Of a stretch of 64,000 nt of DNA, positions 1-8,489 are shown piece after piece. The stretch spans positions 817,751 through 881,750 of the forward strand of contig NZ_VUOE01000002.1 of the NCBI RefSeq assembly GCF_008386635.1, in the 5' to 3' direction. Below the pieces are notes generated by a model. It was not told the DNA's origin. It worked only from the letters and a program-made list of their open reading frames with translations, and searched no databases. The position numbers and the translations under genes are program-made. Position 1 is the stretch's first letter. Every line of letters begins with the position of its first letter. This DNA is from Maribacter flavus. GTDB taxonomy: Bacteria; Bacteroidota; Bacteroidia; Flavobacteriales; Flavobacteriaceae.

Positions 1-806
1 CCCAAAATGGACTGGACCAAAAAGCGCTTCTTTTTTGGAAATGAAACCAACAAGTCAAAGTTGGAAATACCGTCAAAATCCGTAAATAGGGGTGACTTAT
101 AAATATTCACTTCTGAATATTTGAATTTTCTGGATTTCAACTTGGTCGGCAGACCATTGCTATATACACCATATTCAAAAGCTATATCTACGCCCCTATC
201 AGCTAATTCCCGCTGTACCAATAACTCAATTTCCTGTTTGGATACGCGCTTGTGAATGGGAACCCTTTTGGCGTAGTTCGTAAAGAGATCTTCAACGGCA
301 TATTTGTCTATATCCCTCAAACCACCTATTTTTTCCAATCTTTGGATAGGTGTAAGCCGATATCCTTTTCCATCTATATTTAAATCTTCCCTAAAGATAG
401 AAGTAGTACGCTTGCTTGTATAGTTTTTGATGAAAGTGGTATCGCCCACTTCTCCATTATCAAAGAACGTTGAGGAAATTCCATAGTCCTCCTCCAGGAT
501 ACCATGCTCATACAACAATATCTCATTGGAATTGACATCCCTATCAATGAAAAAGAAATTTCTGAAATGAGTTTCCTTCAATTCCCCGATACTATCCTTT
601 GCATAAAGATATCTATCGTAATAATTTTTTTTCTCCCGCTCCTCTATTTGATTGGTAACACTATTTAAAGCTTCGGAAACAACATTTGAAAACTGTTCCT
701 CCTTGTTCTCGACGGATTTTTTTATCCAAATACTTTGAATGAAAATCAACCCAATGAGAGAAAGGCTCATTAGAACTACCAAGAGAACAAATAACCTCTT
801 ATTCAT
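1..806 (-). CDS. Sensor histidine kinase, N-terminal sensor region (partial)
   Basis: The frame stays open from an ATG at 806 down to the left edge, giving 268 residues without a stop. It begins MNKRLFVLLVVLMSLSLIG, a signal anchor, followed by the motif WIKKSVENKEEQFSNVV, which I recognise as the start of flavobacterial membrane sensor kinases. The rest seen here is an extracytoplasmic sensor domain. The second membrane segment, the HisKA domain and the ATPase domain must lie beyond the edge. It follows coaE on the same strand, 83 bp downstream, with tandem TTAAC motifs in the gap. A partner OmpR-type regulator would be expected further left but cannot be seen. The kinase call rests on the N-terminal type only. 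Confidence 0.6.
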   Translation of the reverse strand, partial: MNKRLFVLLVVLMSLSLIGLIFIQSIWIKKSVENKEEQFSNVVSEALNSVTNQIEEREKKNYYDRYLYAKDSIGELKETHFRNFFFIDRDVNSNEILLYEHGILEEDYGISSTFFDNGEVGDTTFIKNYTSKRTTSIFREDLNIDGKGYRLTPIQRLEKIGGLRDIDKYAVEDLFTNYAKRVPIHKRVSKQEIELLVQRELADRGVDIAFEYGVYSNGLPTKLKSRKFKYSEVNIYKSPLFTDFDGISNFDLLVSFPKKKRFLVQSIL

Positions 807-847
807 TATAATGTTAAAATTAATTATTTACAGGGAAGCCCTAAGTA

Positions 848-880
848 CGTTTAACCAAACCTTAACACAAATGTTAAAAT
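848..880. promoter_or_regulatory. Tandem TTAAC half-sites before the sensor kinase gene
   Basis: TTAAC occurs at 851-855 and 862-866, and TTAAA at 874-878, spaced 11 and 12 bp, which is about one helical turn. Part of the block is also an inverted repeat (TTAACA, 4 bp, TGTTAA). Same-face direct half-sites are the usual target form of OmpR/PhoB-family response regulators. This fits autoregulation of the kinase gene that starts at 806. The regulator itself is not visible, so the role is inferred. Confidence 0.4.
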
Positions 881-889
881 TTGCCGTCC

Positions 890-1474
890 TTATGAAAAAT
901 CAAGGATTCGAGAATGAATCTCGTCTACTTTTGCACTAGTTTTTTCTAGGTTAACATTTTCAATGACATAATCCGCTAAGGGCAACTTTTTTGAATCCTC
1001 CAACTGATTGTTCATTCGGGCCAAGATCTCCTCACGTGTCGCGTTGTCCCGTTCCAAAAGCCGTTTTATGCGTACTTCCATAGGGGCAGTGATCAAAATA
1101 ACCTTATCATATAAACCCTGGGCTTCATTTTCAAACAACAATGCGGTTTCTTGAATTACGTATGGGGCATTTTGAGTTTCACTCCATTTAACAAAATGTT
1201 TCCGAACGACAGGATGCACAATTTTGTTTAACCTTTTCAATAATAGGGGGTCGTTAAAGACCGACTTTGCTATATATGAACGGTTCAATTTGCCATCATG
1301 ATAGGCCGTTTCCCCAAACAAGTCTACCAGCTTTTTTCTAATGGTTTTGGAGGTATGCATAAGTTTTTTGGCCTCCAAATCAGAATTATAAATAGGTACA
1401 CCCAATTCTTCAAACATCTTTGCTACGGTAGTTTTTCCACTACCAATGCCTCCGGTAAGGCCAATTATTTTCAT
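890..1474 (-). CDS. coaE: Dephospho-CoA kinase
   Basis: This is the last enzyme of coenzyme A synthesis: it phosphorylates the 3'-hydroxyl of dephospho-CoA with ATP in the cytoplasm. The protein has 194 residues, the usual length. It opens with the P-loop GGIGSGKT at residues 8-15. It also has the family signatures YNSDLEAKKLMH (substrate-binding aspartate) and HPVVRKHF, and a C-terminal lid region with RLLERD. It sits downstream of the YbbR gene and upstream of the sensor kinase on the same strand. The coaBC gene, earlier in the same pathway, lies 6 kb away. The assignment is secure. Confidence 0.95.
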   Translation of the reverse strand: MKIIGLTGGIGSGKTTVAKMFEELGVPIYNSDLEAKKLMHTSKTIRKKLVDLFGETAYHDGKLNRSYIAKSVFNDPLLLKRLNKIVHPVVRKHFVKWSETQNAPYVIQETALLFENEAQGLYDKVILITAPMEVRIKRLLERDNATREEILARMNNQLEDSKKLPLADYVIENVNLEKTSAKVDEIHSRILDFS

Positions 1475-1554
1475 CTGTTTAAAAGCGTTTAAAAAATTTT
1501 GGATGCCACAAAAAGTAATAAATTAAAAATAGTTTCCTCTTTATAAGTCAGGTA

Positions 1555-2514
1555 TTATTCCTTCTTTAAAATAAATTCAACTTCCTGGGGTCTTAGGATG
1601 GCACTGTTGATATTTTCCGGTTTTTCCCGGAGCACCACGGGCAACATATTTTGGTCACTTTCCTCGATTTTTTCATAATCTGCCAAAACCAGAAAATCCT
1701 CTGAGGAAATCTTTTTGAGCACTTCCAAGGGTGCTTGGCAAACGACCTGAACGACATCCGGGAACATACGGACCTGAACGCTATCCGGTAGGTTCAACAT
1801 AGTGACCGGAACTTCAAAAACCTGTTCTGAAAATTTGTAAATCTTCCCAGAAATTGTCACTATAGTAGGCTCAAAATTGGTCTTTGTCAATTCCCGGGAT
1901 TTAACCAACGTAATTTTCTTTGTAAAATCAGTAGTTAGGTTCAATAGTTCCGTATAGGAGGTAGAAACGGACGAAATAGTATCAATTTGGGATTTTGGGC
2001 CGTTGACAACAATGGTTTTGGGTTCAATTACCAAAGAGTCCATAAGTGTGTGGTTCTTGGCAAATGTAATGTTGAGCTTTGGTAAAACAGGAACTTCCTT
2101 GGATTCAAGTGTAGTCAATTTAACAAAAATCGTGTCGTTGTCCATATCCAGCAGTTCCATATTGTTGGATAGTTGATCTCGTACTTGCTTTCTGTAAACG
2201 GATGGAGGTATGTAAAAGCGATCCGACTTCTTTTGTATATCCGATAAATTGATCTGGATGCTCTTTTTTCTGATGCCAAACCCAATAAATTGAAAGCCTA
2301 CGGCACGTAACCGAACCCGTAGTTCACTTCTAGGACTTTCTACTAAGAGATACTCTGGTGGAACATTTACATAGTTCAATTCAAAAGAGGTCGTACCTAC
2401 AAACGTTTGGGCAAGATTGTTCACCAACCATGCCAAAAAGGAGAAAAATAAAAAGACCAAAAACACCTTGACCTTACGCTTTTTTAATCCCGTCTTTATT
2501 CGCTCTATGATCAC
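1555..2514 (-). CDS. YbbR-domain (CdaR-like) membrane-anchored protein
   Basis: The protein has 319 residues. A short basic N-terminus (KTGLKKRKVK) is followed by one membrane segment at about residues 17-36, and the rest is extracytoplasmic beta-rich sequence. It carries repeated YbbR-type units such as VPVLPKLNITF and VPVTMLNLPDSVQV. In Firmicutes YbbR/CdaR regulates the diadenylate cyclase CdaA. In Bacteroidota the gene commonly sits beside coaE, as here, and its function is unproven. The start is a GTG at 2514, because an in-frame TAG lies just upstream. It follows the glycosyltransferase gene by 8 bp, so the two are probably cotranscribed. Confidence 0.8.
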   Translation of the reverse strand: MIIERIKTGLKKRKVKVFLVFLFFSFLAWLVNNLAQTFVGTTSFELNYVNVPPEYLLVESPRSELRVRLRAVGFQFIGFGIRKKSIQINLSDIQKKSDRFYIPPSVYRKQVRDQLSNNMELLDMDNDTIFVKLTTLESKEVPVLPKLNITFAKNHTLMDSLVIEPKTIVVNGPKSQIDTISSVSTSYTELLNLTTDFTKKITLVKSRELTKTNFEPTIVTISGKIYKFSEQVFEVPVTMLNLPDSVQVRMFPDVVQVVCQAPLEVLKKISSEDFLVLADYEKIEESDQNMLPVVLREKPENINSAILRPQEVEFILKKE

Positions 2515-2522
2515 AACCTATC

Positions 2523-3527
2523 CTAAGTTCTAAAAAATAATTTCGGAAAAATTTCTTCCGGTGTCCTACTACTAAATGTAGTATAAAAAGTAGACTTCAA
2601 AAAACCAAAACCATAGCCTCCGAATTGCACCAACGTAGCGAAAACAGCCATACTGCCCACTTTTAAGCTTTTAGTGCTAACAGTAGCATCCATAAACAAG
2701 ACCAGAAAGTAAATTAAAACGCAAATTAAAGGAGCCTTAAAACCCAAAAAAGCGAATCCAATAGATGTTAAGAGGAATAAAATAAATAACGTGGGAAACC
2801 AATAGGTCAATTTTGCCGTTGTTGGGTGCCACTTGTTAAGTATGGGGCGTACCATTCCAAATTTCCTGACCTGTATGTAAAATTTGTTCCAGTCTATCCT
2901 TCTTTTATGGTATACAAAGGCTTCGGGTATCAATTTTGTCTCATAACCCTTTTCCCAGATACGGATCGTCAAATCTGGGTCTTCGCCGGGATGGATATTC
3001 CCATAACCGCCAGTGGCTTCAAATGCTTCCTTTGAAATGCCCATATTAAAACTTCTGGGCTGGAATATATTTACGGCATCCTTTCTTCCGCGGATTCCGC
3101 CTGTGGTCAAAAAGGAGGTCATGGCATAATTGATTGCCTTTTGCACATCACTAAAGGAGGAGTGTGCCGCATCAGGGCCGCCATAGCAATGTACAAATTC
3201 CTGGGTTAGGCTTTTTTCAGCCTCCTCCAAATATTGTGGCGGTAGAATGCAATCGGAATCCAGGACAATGAAATAGTTCCCCTTGGCATTTTTCATACCA
3301 AAATTACGGGAATCCCCTGGGCCAGAATTTGGTTTTTGAAAATAGGATATATTGAGTTGTCCCTCATAACTTGCAACAACCTCTTTTGAGGGAACTGTGG
3401 AACCATCTTCAATAACCACAACTTCAAATTCCTTGGGATAGGTCTGTTTTAAAAGACTCTCCAAAAGTTCCTCTATTTCGCTGGGCCTGTTATATACCGG
3501 GATTATAAACGAAAATGATAAATTCAT
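2523..3527 (-). CDS. Family 2 glycosyltransferase, membrane-associated
   Basis: The 334-residue protein has a GT-A fold glycosyltransferase domain. It starts FSFIIPVYNRPSEIEELLES, has the nucleotide-binding EDGST at residues 40-44, and the metal-binding DSD at 90-92 within FIVLDSDCIL. A later GGYG plus GEDPDLTIR region corresponds to the acceptor-side ED motif. Two or more hydrophobic segments follow in the last third (WFPTLFILFLLTSIGFAFLG and neighbours), so it is probably held at the inner membrane. It likely transfers a sugar from a nucleotide donor to a lipid, glycan or protein. No neighbouring polysaccharide cluster narrows the substrate. It lies between fabI and the YbbR gene. Confidence 0.85.
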   Translation of the reverse strand: MNLSFSFIIPVYNRPSEIEELLESLLKQTYPKEFEVVVIEDGSTVPSKEVVASYEGQLNISYFQKPNSGPGDSRNFGMKNAKGNYFIVLDSDCILPPQYLEEAEKSLTQEFVHCYGGPDAAHSSFSDVQKAINYAMTSFLTTGGIRGRKDAVNIFQPRSFNMGISKEAFEATGGYGNIHPGEDPDLTIRIWEKGYETKLIPEAFVYHKRRIDWNKFYIQVRKFGMVRPILNKWHPTTAKLTYWFPTLFILFLLTSIGFAFLGFKAPLICVLIYFLVLFMDATVSTKSLKVGSMAVFATLVQFGGYGFGFLKSTFYTTFSSRTPEEIFPKLFFRT

Positions 3528-3575
3528 TTCAAATTTTCACATATTAAAATCCCCGATAATTCTCGGAAAATCTTT

Positions 3576-4382
3576 TTAGAATTTATCTATCACCTCCTGA
3601 CTAACGCCTGTATTGGAGAATCCGCCATCATGGAAAAGATTCTGCATGGTCACTTTTCTTGTTAGGTCTGAGAATAAAGTTAGGGTATAGTCTGCACAAT
3701 CTTGGGCAGTCGCATTCCCCAAAGGCGACATTTTTTCCGCGTAATTAATAAAGCCATCAAAGCCCTTGATACCCTGACCGGCAGTGGTTGCCGTTGGGGA
3801 TTGGGAAATAGTATTGACCCGAACCTTCTTTTCCTTACCGAAGAAATAACCAAAACTACGGGCTACGGACTCCAGATAGGCTTTATTGTCTGCCATATCG
3901 TTATAATCTGGGAACGTACGCTGTGCGGCCATATACGTCAAGGCAACGATACTGCCCCACTCGTTCATTGCATCGTTCTTGTATAAGGATTGCATTACTT
4001 TATGAAAGGATAGCGCGGAAACATCCCAGCCTTTTGCCGTAAAATCATAGTTTTCATCGGTGTAGGCCCTTCCCTTTCGCACATTTACTGACATCCCGAT
4101 AGAATGTAGTACAAAATCCAACTTGCCTCCCAAAATTTCCACGGACTTGGTCACTAAATTGGCCAAATCTTCCTCGTTCGTGGCATCGGCGGGAATAATT
4201 TCGGAACCCGTCTTTTCGGCCAACTCCTTGATCTGCCCCATTCGCATCGCTATGGGAGCATTGGTTAGGACAAATGTTCCACCTTCCTCATGCACGCGTT
4301 CCGCTGTTTTCCATGCGATTGAATTGGCATCCAATGCGCCAAAAATGATTCCCTTTTTTCCTTTCAATAGATTATAGGCCAT
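3576..4382 (-). CDS. fabI: Enoyl-[acyl-carrier-protein] reductase (NADH)
   Basis: FabI performs the last reductive step of each fatty acid elongation cycle, reducing trans-2-enoyl-ACP with NADH. From the ATG at 4382 the protein has 268 residues, MAYNLLKGKKG onward, close to the usual 260-270. The nucleotide-binding segment GALDANSIAW is near residue 15. The catalytic Y-x6-K pair is in DYNDMADNK at about residues 160 and 167, with a second tyrosine in LTYMAAQ. An in-frame TTG at 4400 would add six residues, but a -7 promoter motif at 4413-4420 makes the ATG more likely. The gene stands downstream of recN. Confidence 0.95.
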   Translation of the reverse strand: MAYNLLKGKKGIIFGALDANSIAWKTAERVHEEGGTFVLTNAPIAMRMGQIKELAEKTGSEIIPADATNEEDLANLVTKSVEILGGKLDFVLHSIGMSVNVRKGRAYTDENYDFTAKGWDVSALSFHKVMQSLYKNDAMNEWGSIVALTYMAAQRTFPDYNDMADNKAYLESVARSFGYFFGKEKKVRVNTISQSPTATTAGQGIKGFDGFINYAEKMSPLGNATAQDCADYTLTLFSDLTRKVTMQNLFHDGGFSNTGVSQEVIDKF

Positions 4383-4412
4383 GTTCGTTGGTTCTTTCAA
4401 TTGTTAATTTTT

Positions 4413-4420
4413 CAAAGATA
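4413..4420 (-). promoter_or_regulatory. Bacteroidota -7 promoter motif for fabI
   Basis: On the minus strand the sequence reads TATCTTTG, an exact match to TAnnTTTG, 30 bp before the fabI ATG. No clear TTG is seen at the -33 position. Confidence 0.5.
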
Positions 4421-4456
4421 TTTAAAATATACCAATCCGATTTTACCCCTTCGGAT

Positions 4457-6109
4457 TTAATTTAGCAATTGCCGGGCATGCGCCAAGGCGGAATCCGATA
4501 GTTCGTTGCCTCCTAGCATTTGGGCGAGTTCCACTACTCTTTCATCATTGGACAGTTTGCGCATGTTGGTACTGGTTCCATCGGTCGTATCGGTCTTAAA
4601 CACTTTAAAATGGTGATTGCCCTTGGATGCGACCTGCGGCAGGTGCGTAATGGTAAATACCTGCATATCCTTGCTCATTTCCTTCATGATGTCCGCCATA
4701 CGGTTCGATATTTCCCCGGATACGCCCGTGTCGATTTCATCGAACATGATGGTGGGCAATTTTTCGTATTTCGCCAAAATGGCCTTTATGACCAACATAA
4801 TCCTGGAAAGTTCACCGCCCGATGCCACTTTTTTAAGTTCGCCATAATCACTTCCTTTATTGGCCGTAAACAAAAAAGAAAGCTCGTCCATGCCGTTGGT
4901 CCTAAACGTATCCGTACTTTCCAGTTGGATTCTGAAGGAAGCACTGGGCATTCCCAGGTGGGCCAAATCCGATTCCAACTGGTTTTTTAAATCAGGTATA
5001 ATGGCATTCCTGCGTTCCCTTAGTACCAGTGCCTGTTCCTCCAAGGCGGATTCCAAGTCCTGGAGTTCCCTCCTTTTGATGGATATCTTTTCATCCACAT
5101 GGGCGGTTTCAAAGGCTTTTTGGGAAAGTTCCTCCCTTATTTTAATCAATTCCGATATTTCAGAAACCCCATGTTTTTTCTGTAGATTGTACAGTAATTG
5201 CAATTTGGTGTTGGTCTGTTCCAAAAGCTCTGGATTGGACTCTACCCCATCCCGAAAGGCCTGAAGCTCTGCATTTATGTCATCTATTTCAATATAAACG
5301 GATTGGATGCGCTCGTGTAGGTTTTGATATTGCTTCCCAAAACCGGACAGTCGGGAGAGAGTGCTTTTTAAGTCGGACAAGAGTGTTGTTAGTCCGATCT
5401 GTTCGTCGTTCATCAACTGGTCGCCCTTGGAAAGTTCCTCCATGATCAATTCCACATTGTTCAATTGCTCGTACTGCTCTTCCAATTCTTCCAAAATACC
5501 CTCCATTAAGGGCGCCGCTTCCAGTTCAGTCAATAGAAAATCATTATAGTCCTGTTCCTTTAGGGCGTTATTTTGAAACTCGATAAGTTCCTGAAGTACC
5601 GTTTCTGTGGATGTATAGGAAGACAACGTCTTTCTAAATTCATAGAGCCGAGACTTATTGTCCGCCAAGGCGTCAATCAATTTTAATTGAAAATCGTTCT
5701 CGGTCAATCGCAACGTTTGATGTTGGGAATGGATGTCTATGAGTCGGTCCCCCAATTGGGACAGCACATCCAAGGTTACCGGGGTATCGTTAATGAATGC
5801 CCTCGATTTGCCACTGGGGAGAATTTCCCTTCGAATTACCGAACTATCCTCATAATCCAAATCATTCTCCTTAAAAAACGATTGGAGACCATAGTTCTTG
5901 ATCTGGAAATAGGCTTCTATAACGCACTTGCGTTCTTTGTCCCTCAGAGAAGACAGATCCGCCCGCTTTCCCAATACCAAGGAAAGACCTCCCAAAAAAA
6001 TGGATTTTCCGGCACCTGTTTCACCGGTGATAATGGTAAAACCAGCATCCAAACCGACTTCTAGACTATCGATCAGTGCGTAATTGTCAATGGAAAGATT
6101 GGTCAGCAA
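4457..6109 (-). CDS. recN: DNA repair protein RecN
   Basis: RecN is an SMC-like ATPase that acts in double-strand break repair and recombination. The 550-residue protein has the Walker A GETGAGKS at residues 29-36 in a globular N-terminal half-domain. A long coiled-coil middle is rich in Glu, Leu and Gln. The C-terminal half has the ABC signature KKVASGGELSRIMLV, Walker B TIMFDEIDTGVSG and the H-loop FTITHLPQVAS. The start is a TTG at 6109: an in-frame TAA lies only a few codons upstream and no ATG is available. A promoter-like pair stands 22 bp before it. Length and domain order match the family. Confidence 0.95.
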   Translation of the reverse strand: MLTNLSIDNYALIDSLEVGLDAGFTIITGETGAGKSIFLGGLSLVLGKRADLSSLRDKERKCVIEAYFQIKNYGLQSFFKENDLDYEDSSVIRREILPSGKSRAFINDTPVTLDVLSQLGDRLIDIHSQHQTLRLTENDFQLKLIDALADNKSRLYEFRKTLSSYTSTETVLQELIEFQNNALKEQDYNDFLLTELEAAPLMEGILEELEEQYEQLNNVELIMEELSKGDQLMNDEQIGLTTLLSDLKSTLSRLSGFGKQYQNLHERIQSVYIEIDDINAELQAFRDGVESNPELLEQTNTKLQLLYNLQKKHGVSEISELIKIREELSQKAFETAHVDEKISIKRRELQDLESALEEQALVLRERRNAIIPDLKNQLESDLAHLGMPSASFRIQLESTDTFRTNGMDELSFLFTANKGSDYGELKKVASGGELSRIMLVIKAILAKYEKLPTIMFDEIDTGVSGEISNRMADIMKEMSKDMQVFTITHLPQVASKGNHHFKVFKTDTTDGTSTNMRKLSNDERVVELAQMLGGNELSDSALAHARQLLN

Positions 6110-6130
6110 ATCCTTGAATTTTTAGAAAAT

Positions 6131-6163
6131 CAAAGGTAATCTATTTAGGGTATCAAAATCAAA
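6131..6163 (-). promoter_or_regulatory. Promoter of recN
   Basis: The minus strand has TTTG (6163-6160), a spacer of 21 bp, then TACCTTTG (6138-6131). This fits the Bacteroidota TTG / TAnnTTTG pattern, with the -7 box 22 bp before the recN TTG start. Confidence 0.55.
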
Positions 6164-6398
6164 TTCAATAACAAGTTCAAGTTCAAAATGAAAAGTCAAA
6201 AGTTAAAAGTGGAAAATATTAAATTTTAGTGCGAATAGCGCTTATCGTTCAGCGGACAGTGAAAAACGAAAAATAATTAGCTATTTGTTGGAAAAATGAA
6301 TTAAAAAATTCAAATTCCAAATGTCTATTACGCTATTAATCGAGTAGCAATTAGCCTTGTACGCTCAGCGAACAGCAAATGGCCAAAAGCCAAAAAAA
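6164..6398. repeat. Low-complexity intergenic stretch with imperfect direct repeats
   Basis: No gene is visible. The DNA is made of degenerate short units, for example runs of TCAAGTTCAAAA and AAAGTCAAAAGTTAAAAGT. There is also an imperfect direct repeat: GCGCTTATCGTTCAGCGGACA near 6238 resembles CCTTGTACGCTCAGCGAACA near 6355. Such stretches are common between genes in Flavobacteriaceae. No terminator for coaBC/DUF4835 or other site stands out. Confidence 0.5.
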
Positions 6399-7286
6399 TC
6401 AATACTTAATTTCATTCCAAGTGCTGGAATACAGGGGGGCAATTTTGTTGAGGGTCTCCTTTAGTTTTACAATATCCACCTTGGGACCATCGGAGAAGAT
6501 GTTCTGGATTTCCTCGGACTTGGCATCGAAGAAGGTCTGAATCAGAAAGGCATTGGGCCTTCTATTGATCATGGTCTGGAACAGGTTCATGGTACCTGCA
6601 ATGATCTGCTTTCCAGTACTGTTGTTATCGGCCAAAATATCCAAACCTTTTCTATGATAGTTGTACATCGCCACGCGATATTCTTTATACGTATTGGATA
6701 GTAAATTGTCCACCAATTCAAATCTGCTACGATCCGTTGTTTGTGTCCAACCACTATAATTACTACCTTGGGCTTGCGTTACGATACTTTGGGCCTTTCG
6801 ATAGAAATCGGTACCGCCTTCCAAGGAAAACGTATCCGCATCAAGTCCCAAAATAATATAGACATAATAAGCGACCACGGCCACTAAGTTGGATTCGAAT
6901 ACATTTTCATTAAAGACCAAAGGCTGGAATTCTATGTATTGAAAGTTGAACTGGTTGTCCTTATAATTGAAGACCGGGCTTTCATAGGAAGTGTTGTATA
7001 CCGGTCGTGAGGATTGGATTTGGATGTTACCGCTAAATCGGTCCGATTCATAGTCCGTAATCGTTATGAACATTTGGGCATTTACCCGTTCATTTTCCTT
7101 ATAAACTCTGTTCGTCCACTTGTTTTTATTGACGAAATCACTCAAGGAGCGTTCCAAGGTCTTGAAAATTTGTTGGTTGGTCTGTGAAACCTGATCCGAA
7201 TTTATAGTCACCGTACAATTCAATTCCTGCGCATGAAGCGATAAAATACCTAGAAAAATTAACAGGATCGATAACAACTTACGCAT
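6399..7286 (-). CDS. DUF4835 family exported protein
   Basis: The 295-residue protein has a signal peptide (MRKLLSILLIFLGILSLHAQ, cleavage after HAQ), so it is periplasmic or surface exposed. The mature part begins ELNCTVTINSDQVSQTN and includes VNKNKWTN and the conserved region FNFQYIEFQPLVFNENVFES. I recognise this as the Bacteroidota DUF4835 family, whose function is unknown. Its start overlaps the last 8 bp of coaBC, so the two are translationally linked. The order coaBC-DUF4835-recN is conserved in this group as far as I recall. No enzymatic motif is seen. Confidence 0.8.
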   Translation of the reverse strand: MRKLLSILLIFLGILSLHAQELNCTVTINSDQVSQTNQQIFKTLERSLSDFVNKNKWTNRVYKENERVNAQMFITITDYESDRFSGNIQIQSSRPVYNTSYESPVFNYKDNQFNFQYIEFQPLVFNENVFESNLVAVVAYYVYIILGLDADTFSLEGGTDFYRKAQSIVTQAQGSNYSGWTQTTDRSRFELVDNLLSNTYKEYRVAMYNYHRKGLDILADNNSTGKQIIAGTMNLFQTMINRRPNAFLIQTFFDAKSEEIQNIFSDGPKVDIVKLKETLNKIAPLYSSTWNEIKY

Positions 7287-8484
7287 AGCGTCTTTTTATG
7301 ATTTCGTTCAGGATATCCTTGGCTACTGCAGCCTTAGTTTTTAATTCAAACGTTTGGATCTCCAAATTGGTATCTATAAAGCTAATTTTGTTGGTGGTGC
7401 CTCCAAATCCGGCTCCCTGATCGTTAATGGAGTTCAAAACGATGGCATCCAAATTCTTACGTTTGAGCTTCGATTTTGCATTTTCCAGTTCGTTTTCCGT
7501 TTCCAAGGCGAAACCGACCAGAAATTGAGATTTTTTTTCTTGACCGAAGGAATACAAAATATCCCTGTTTTTAACAAGGTCAATTTGCAATTCGGCATTG
7601 GATTTTTTTATTTTTTGGGCCGATTTGACTTTCGGCTTGTAGTCGGCCACAGCGGCCGCACACATGACAATGTCAGAATCGGCGAAATGCCTGTGGGCCT
7701 TTTCATACATTTCATCGGCGGAGACAACCCGTATCAAGTGTATGCTTTCATTGGCTGCTTCATATTTTGAAGGTCCGGATACCAAAACGACTTCTGCACC
7801 TAGATCTGATGCAGCCTTCGCCAATTCAAACCCCATCAATCCCGAAGAATGATTTCCAATGAAACGCACGGGATCAATTGCTTCGTAGGTAGGCCCGGCG
7901 GTAATCAATACCTTTTTATTTTTCAAGGGAAGCCCGGCGGACAAATAATTGAATAGAAACTGTACGATAGCCTCGGGCTCCGCCATCCTTCCTTCTCCAT
8001 GCAGTCCACTGGCCAATTCACCGGAAGCCGCAGGAATCATCAAATTTCCAAAAGACTCCAGTGCCTCGAAAGACTTTTTTGTAGTAGGATGTTGGTACAT
8101 GTCCAAATCCATCGCAGGAGCAAAAAAAACGGGGCATTTTGCCGATAGGTAACATGCCAAAAGGATATTGTCTGCAGCCCCGCTTGCCATTTTTGAAAGC
8201 GTATTGGCGGTTGCGGGGGCTATAAGCATGATATCCGCCCAGAGTCCCAATTCCACGTGGTTGTTCCAATCGGTCGTATTGTTTTCTGTCTTGACGAAAT
8301 TGGAAACTACGGGATTTTTTGAGAGCGTGGCAAGGGTCAACGGGGATACAAAGCAACTGGCGCTTTCGGTAAGAACGATCTTAACCATAGCGCCAGCTTT
8401 TATCAATAAACGTACTAGAAAGGTGGTCTTATAGGCAGCTATCCCTCCGGTTATGCCTAAGAGGATGTTTTTGCCTTCCAACAT
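7279..8484 (-). CDS. coaBC: Bifunctional phosphopantothenoylcysteine decarboxylase/synthase
   Basis: CoaBC joins cysteine to 4'-phosphopantothenate and then decarboxylates the product, in coenzyme A synthesis. The flavoprotein CoaC domain (residues 1 to about 185) shows GGIAAYKTTFLVRLL, the catalytic His76 in NNHVELGLWAD, and APATANTLSKMASG. The CoaB domain follows with VLITAGPTYEAIDPVRFIGN and a late VKNRDIL motif. Two residues differ from the E. coli enzyme: the PxMN motif reads PAMDLDMY with Asp126, and the flexible-flap cysteine reads Ser159 in ELASGLHGEGRM. I recall this variant from other Bacteroidota. It lies between rpoZ and the DUF4835 gene, 5 bp after rpoZ. Confidence 0.93.
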   Translation of the reverse strand: MLEGKNILLGITGGIAAYKTTFLVRLLIKAGAMVKIVLTESASCFVSPLTLATLSKNPVVSNFVKTENNTTDWNNHVELGLWADIMLIAPATANTLSKMASGAADNILLACYLSAKCPVFFAPAMDLDMYQHPTTKKSFEALESFGNLMIPAASGELASGLHGEGRMAEPEAIVQFLFNYLSAGLPLKNKKVLITAGPTYEAIDPVRFIGNHSSGLMGFELAKAASDLGAEVVLVSGPSKYEAANESIHLIRVVSADEMYEKAHRHFADSDIVMCAAAVADYKPKVKSAQKIKKSNAELQIDLVKNRDILYSFGQEKKSQFLVGFALETENELENAKSKLKRKNLDAIVLNSINDQGAGFGGTTNKISFIDTNLEIQTFELKTKAAVAKDILNEIIKRRYA

Positions 8485-8489
8485 CTTTT

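Noticed and set aside
1..806. The left-edge kinase as PorY, partner of PorX
   Set aside because: The N-terminal type fits many flavobacterial kinases and nothing visible ties it to PorX.
4520..4990. Plus-strand frame opposite recN
   Set aside because: Shadow of the recN Walker B region; no family resemblance.
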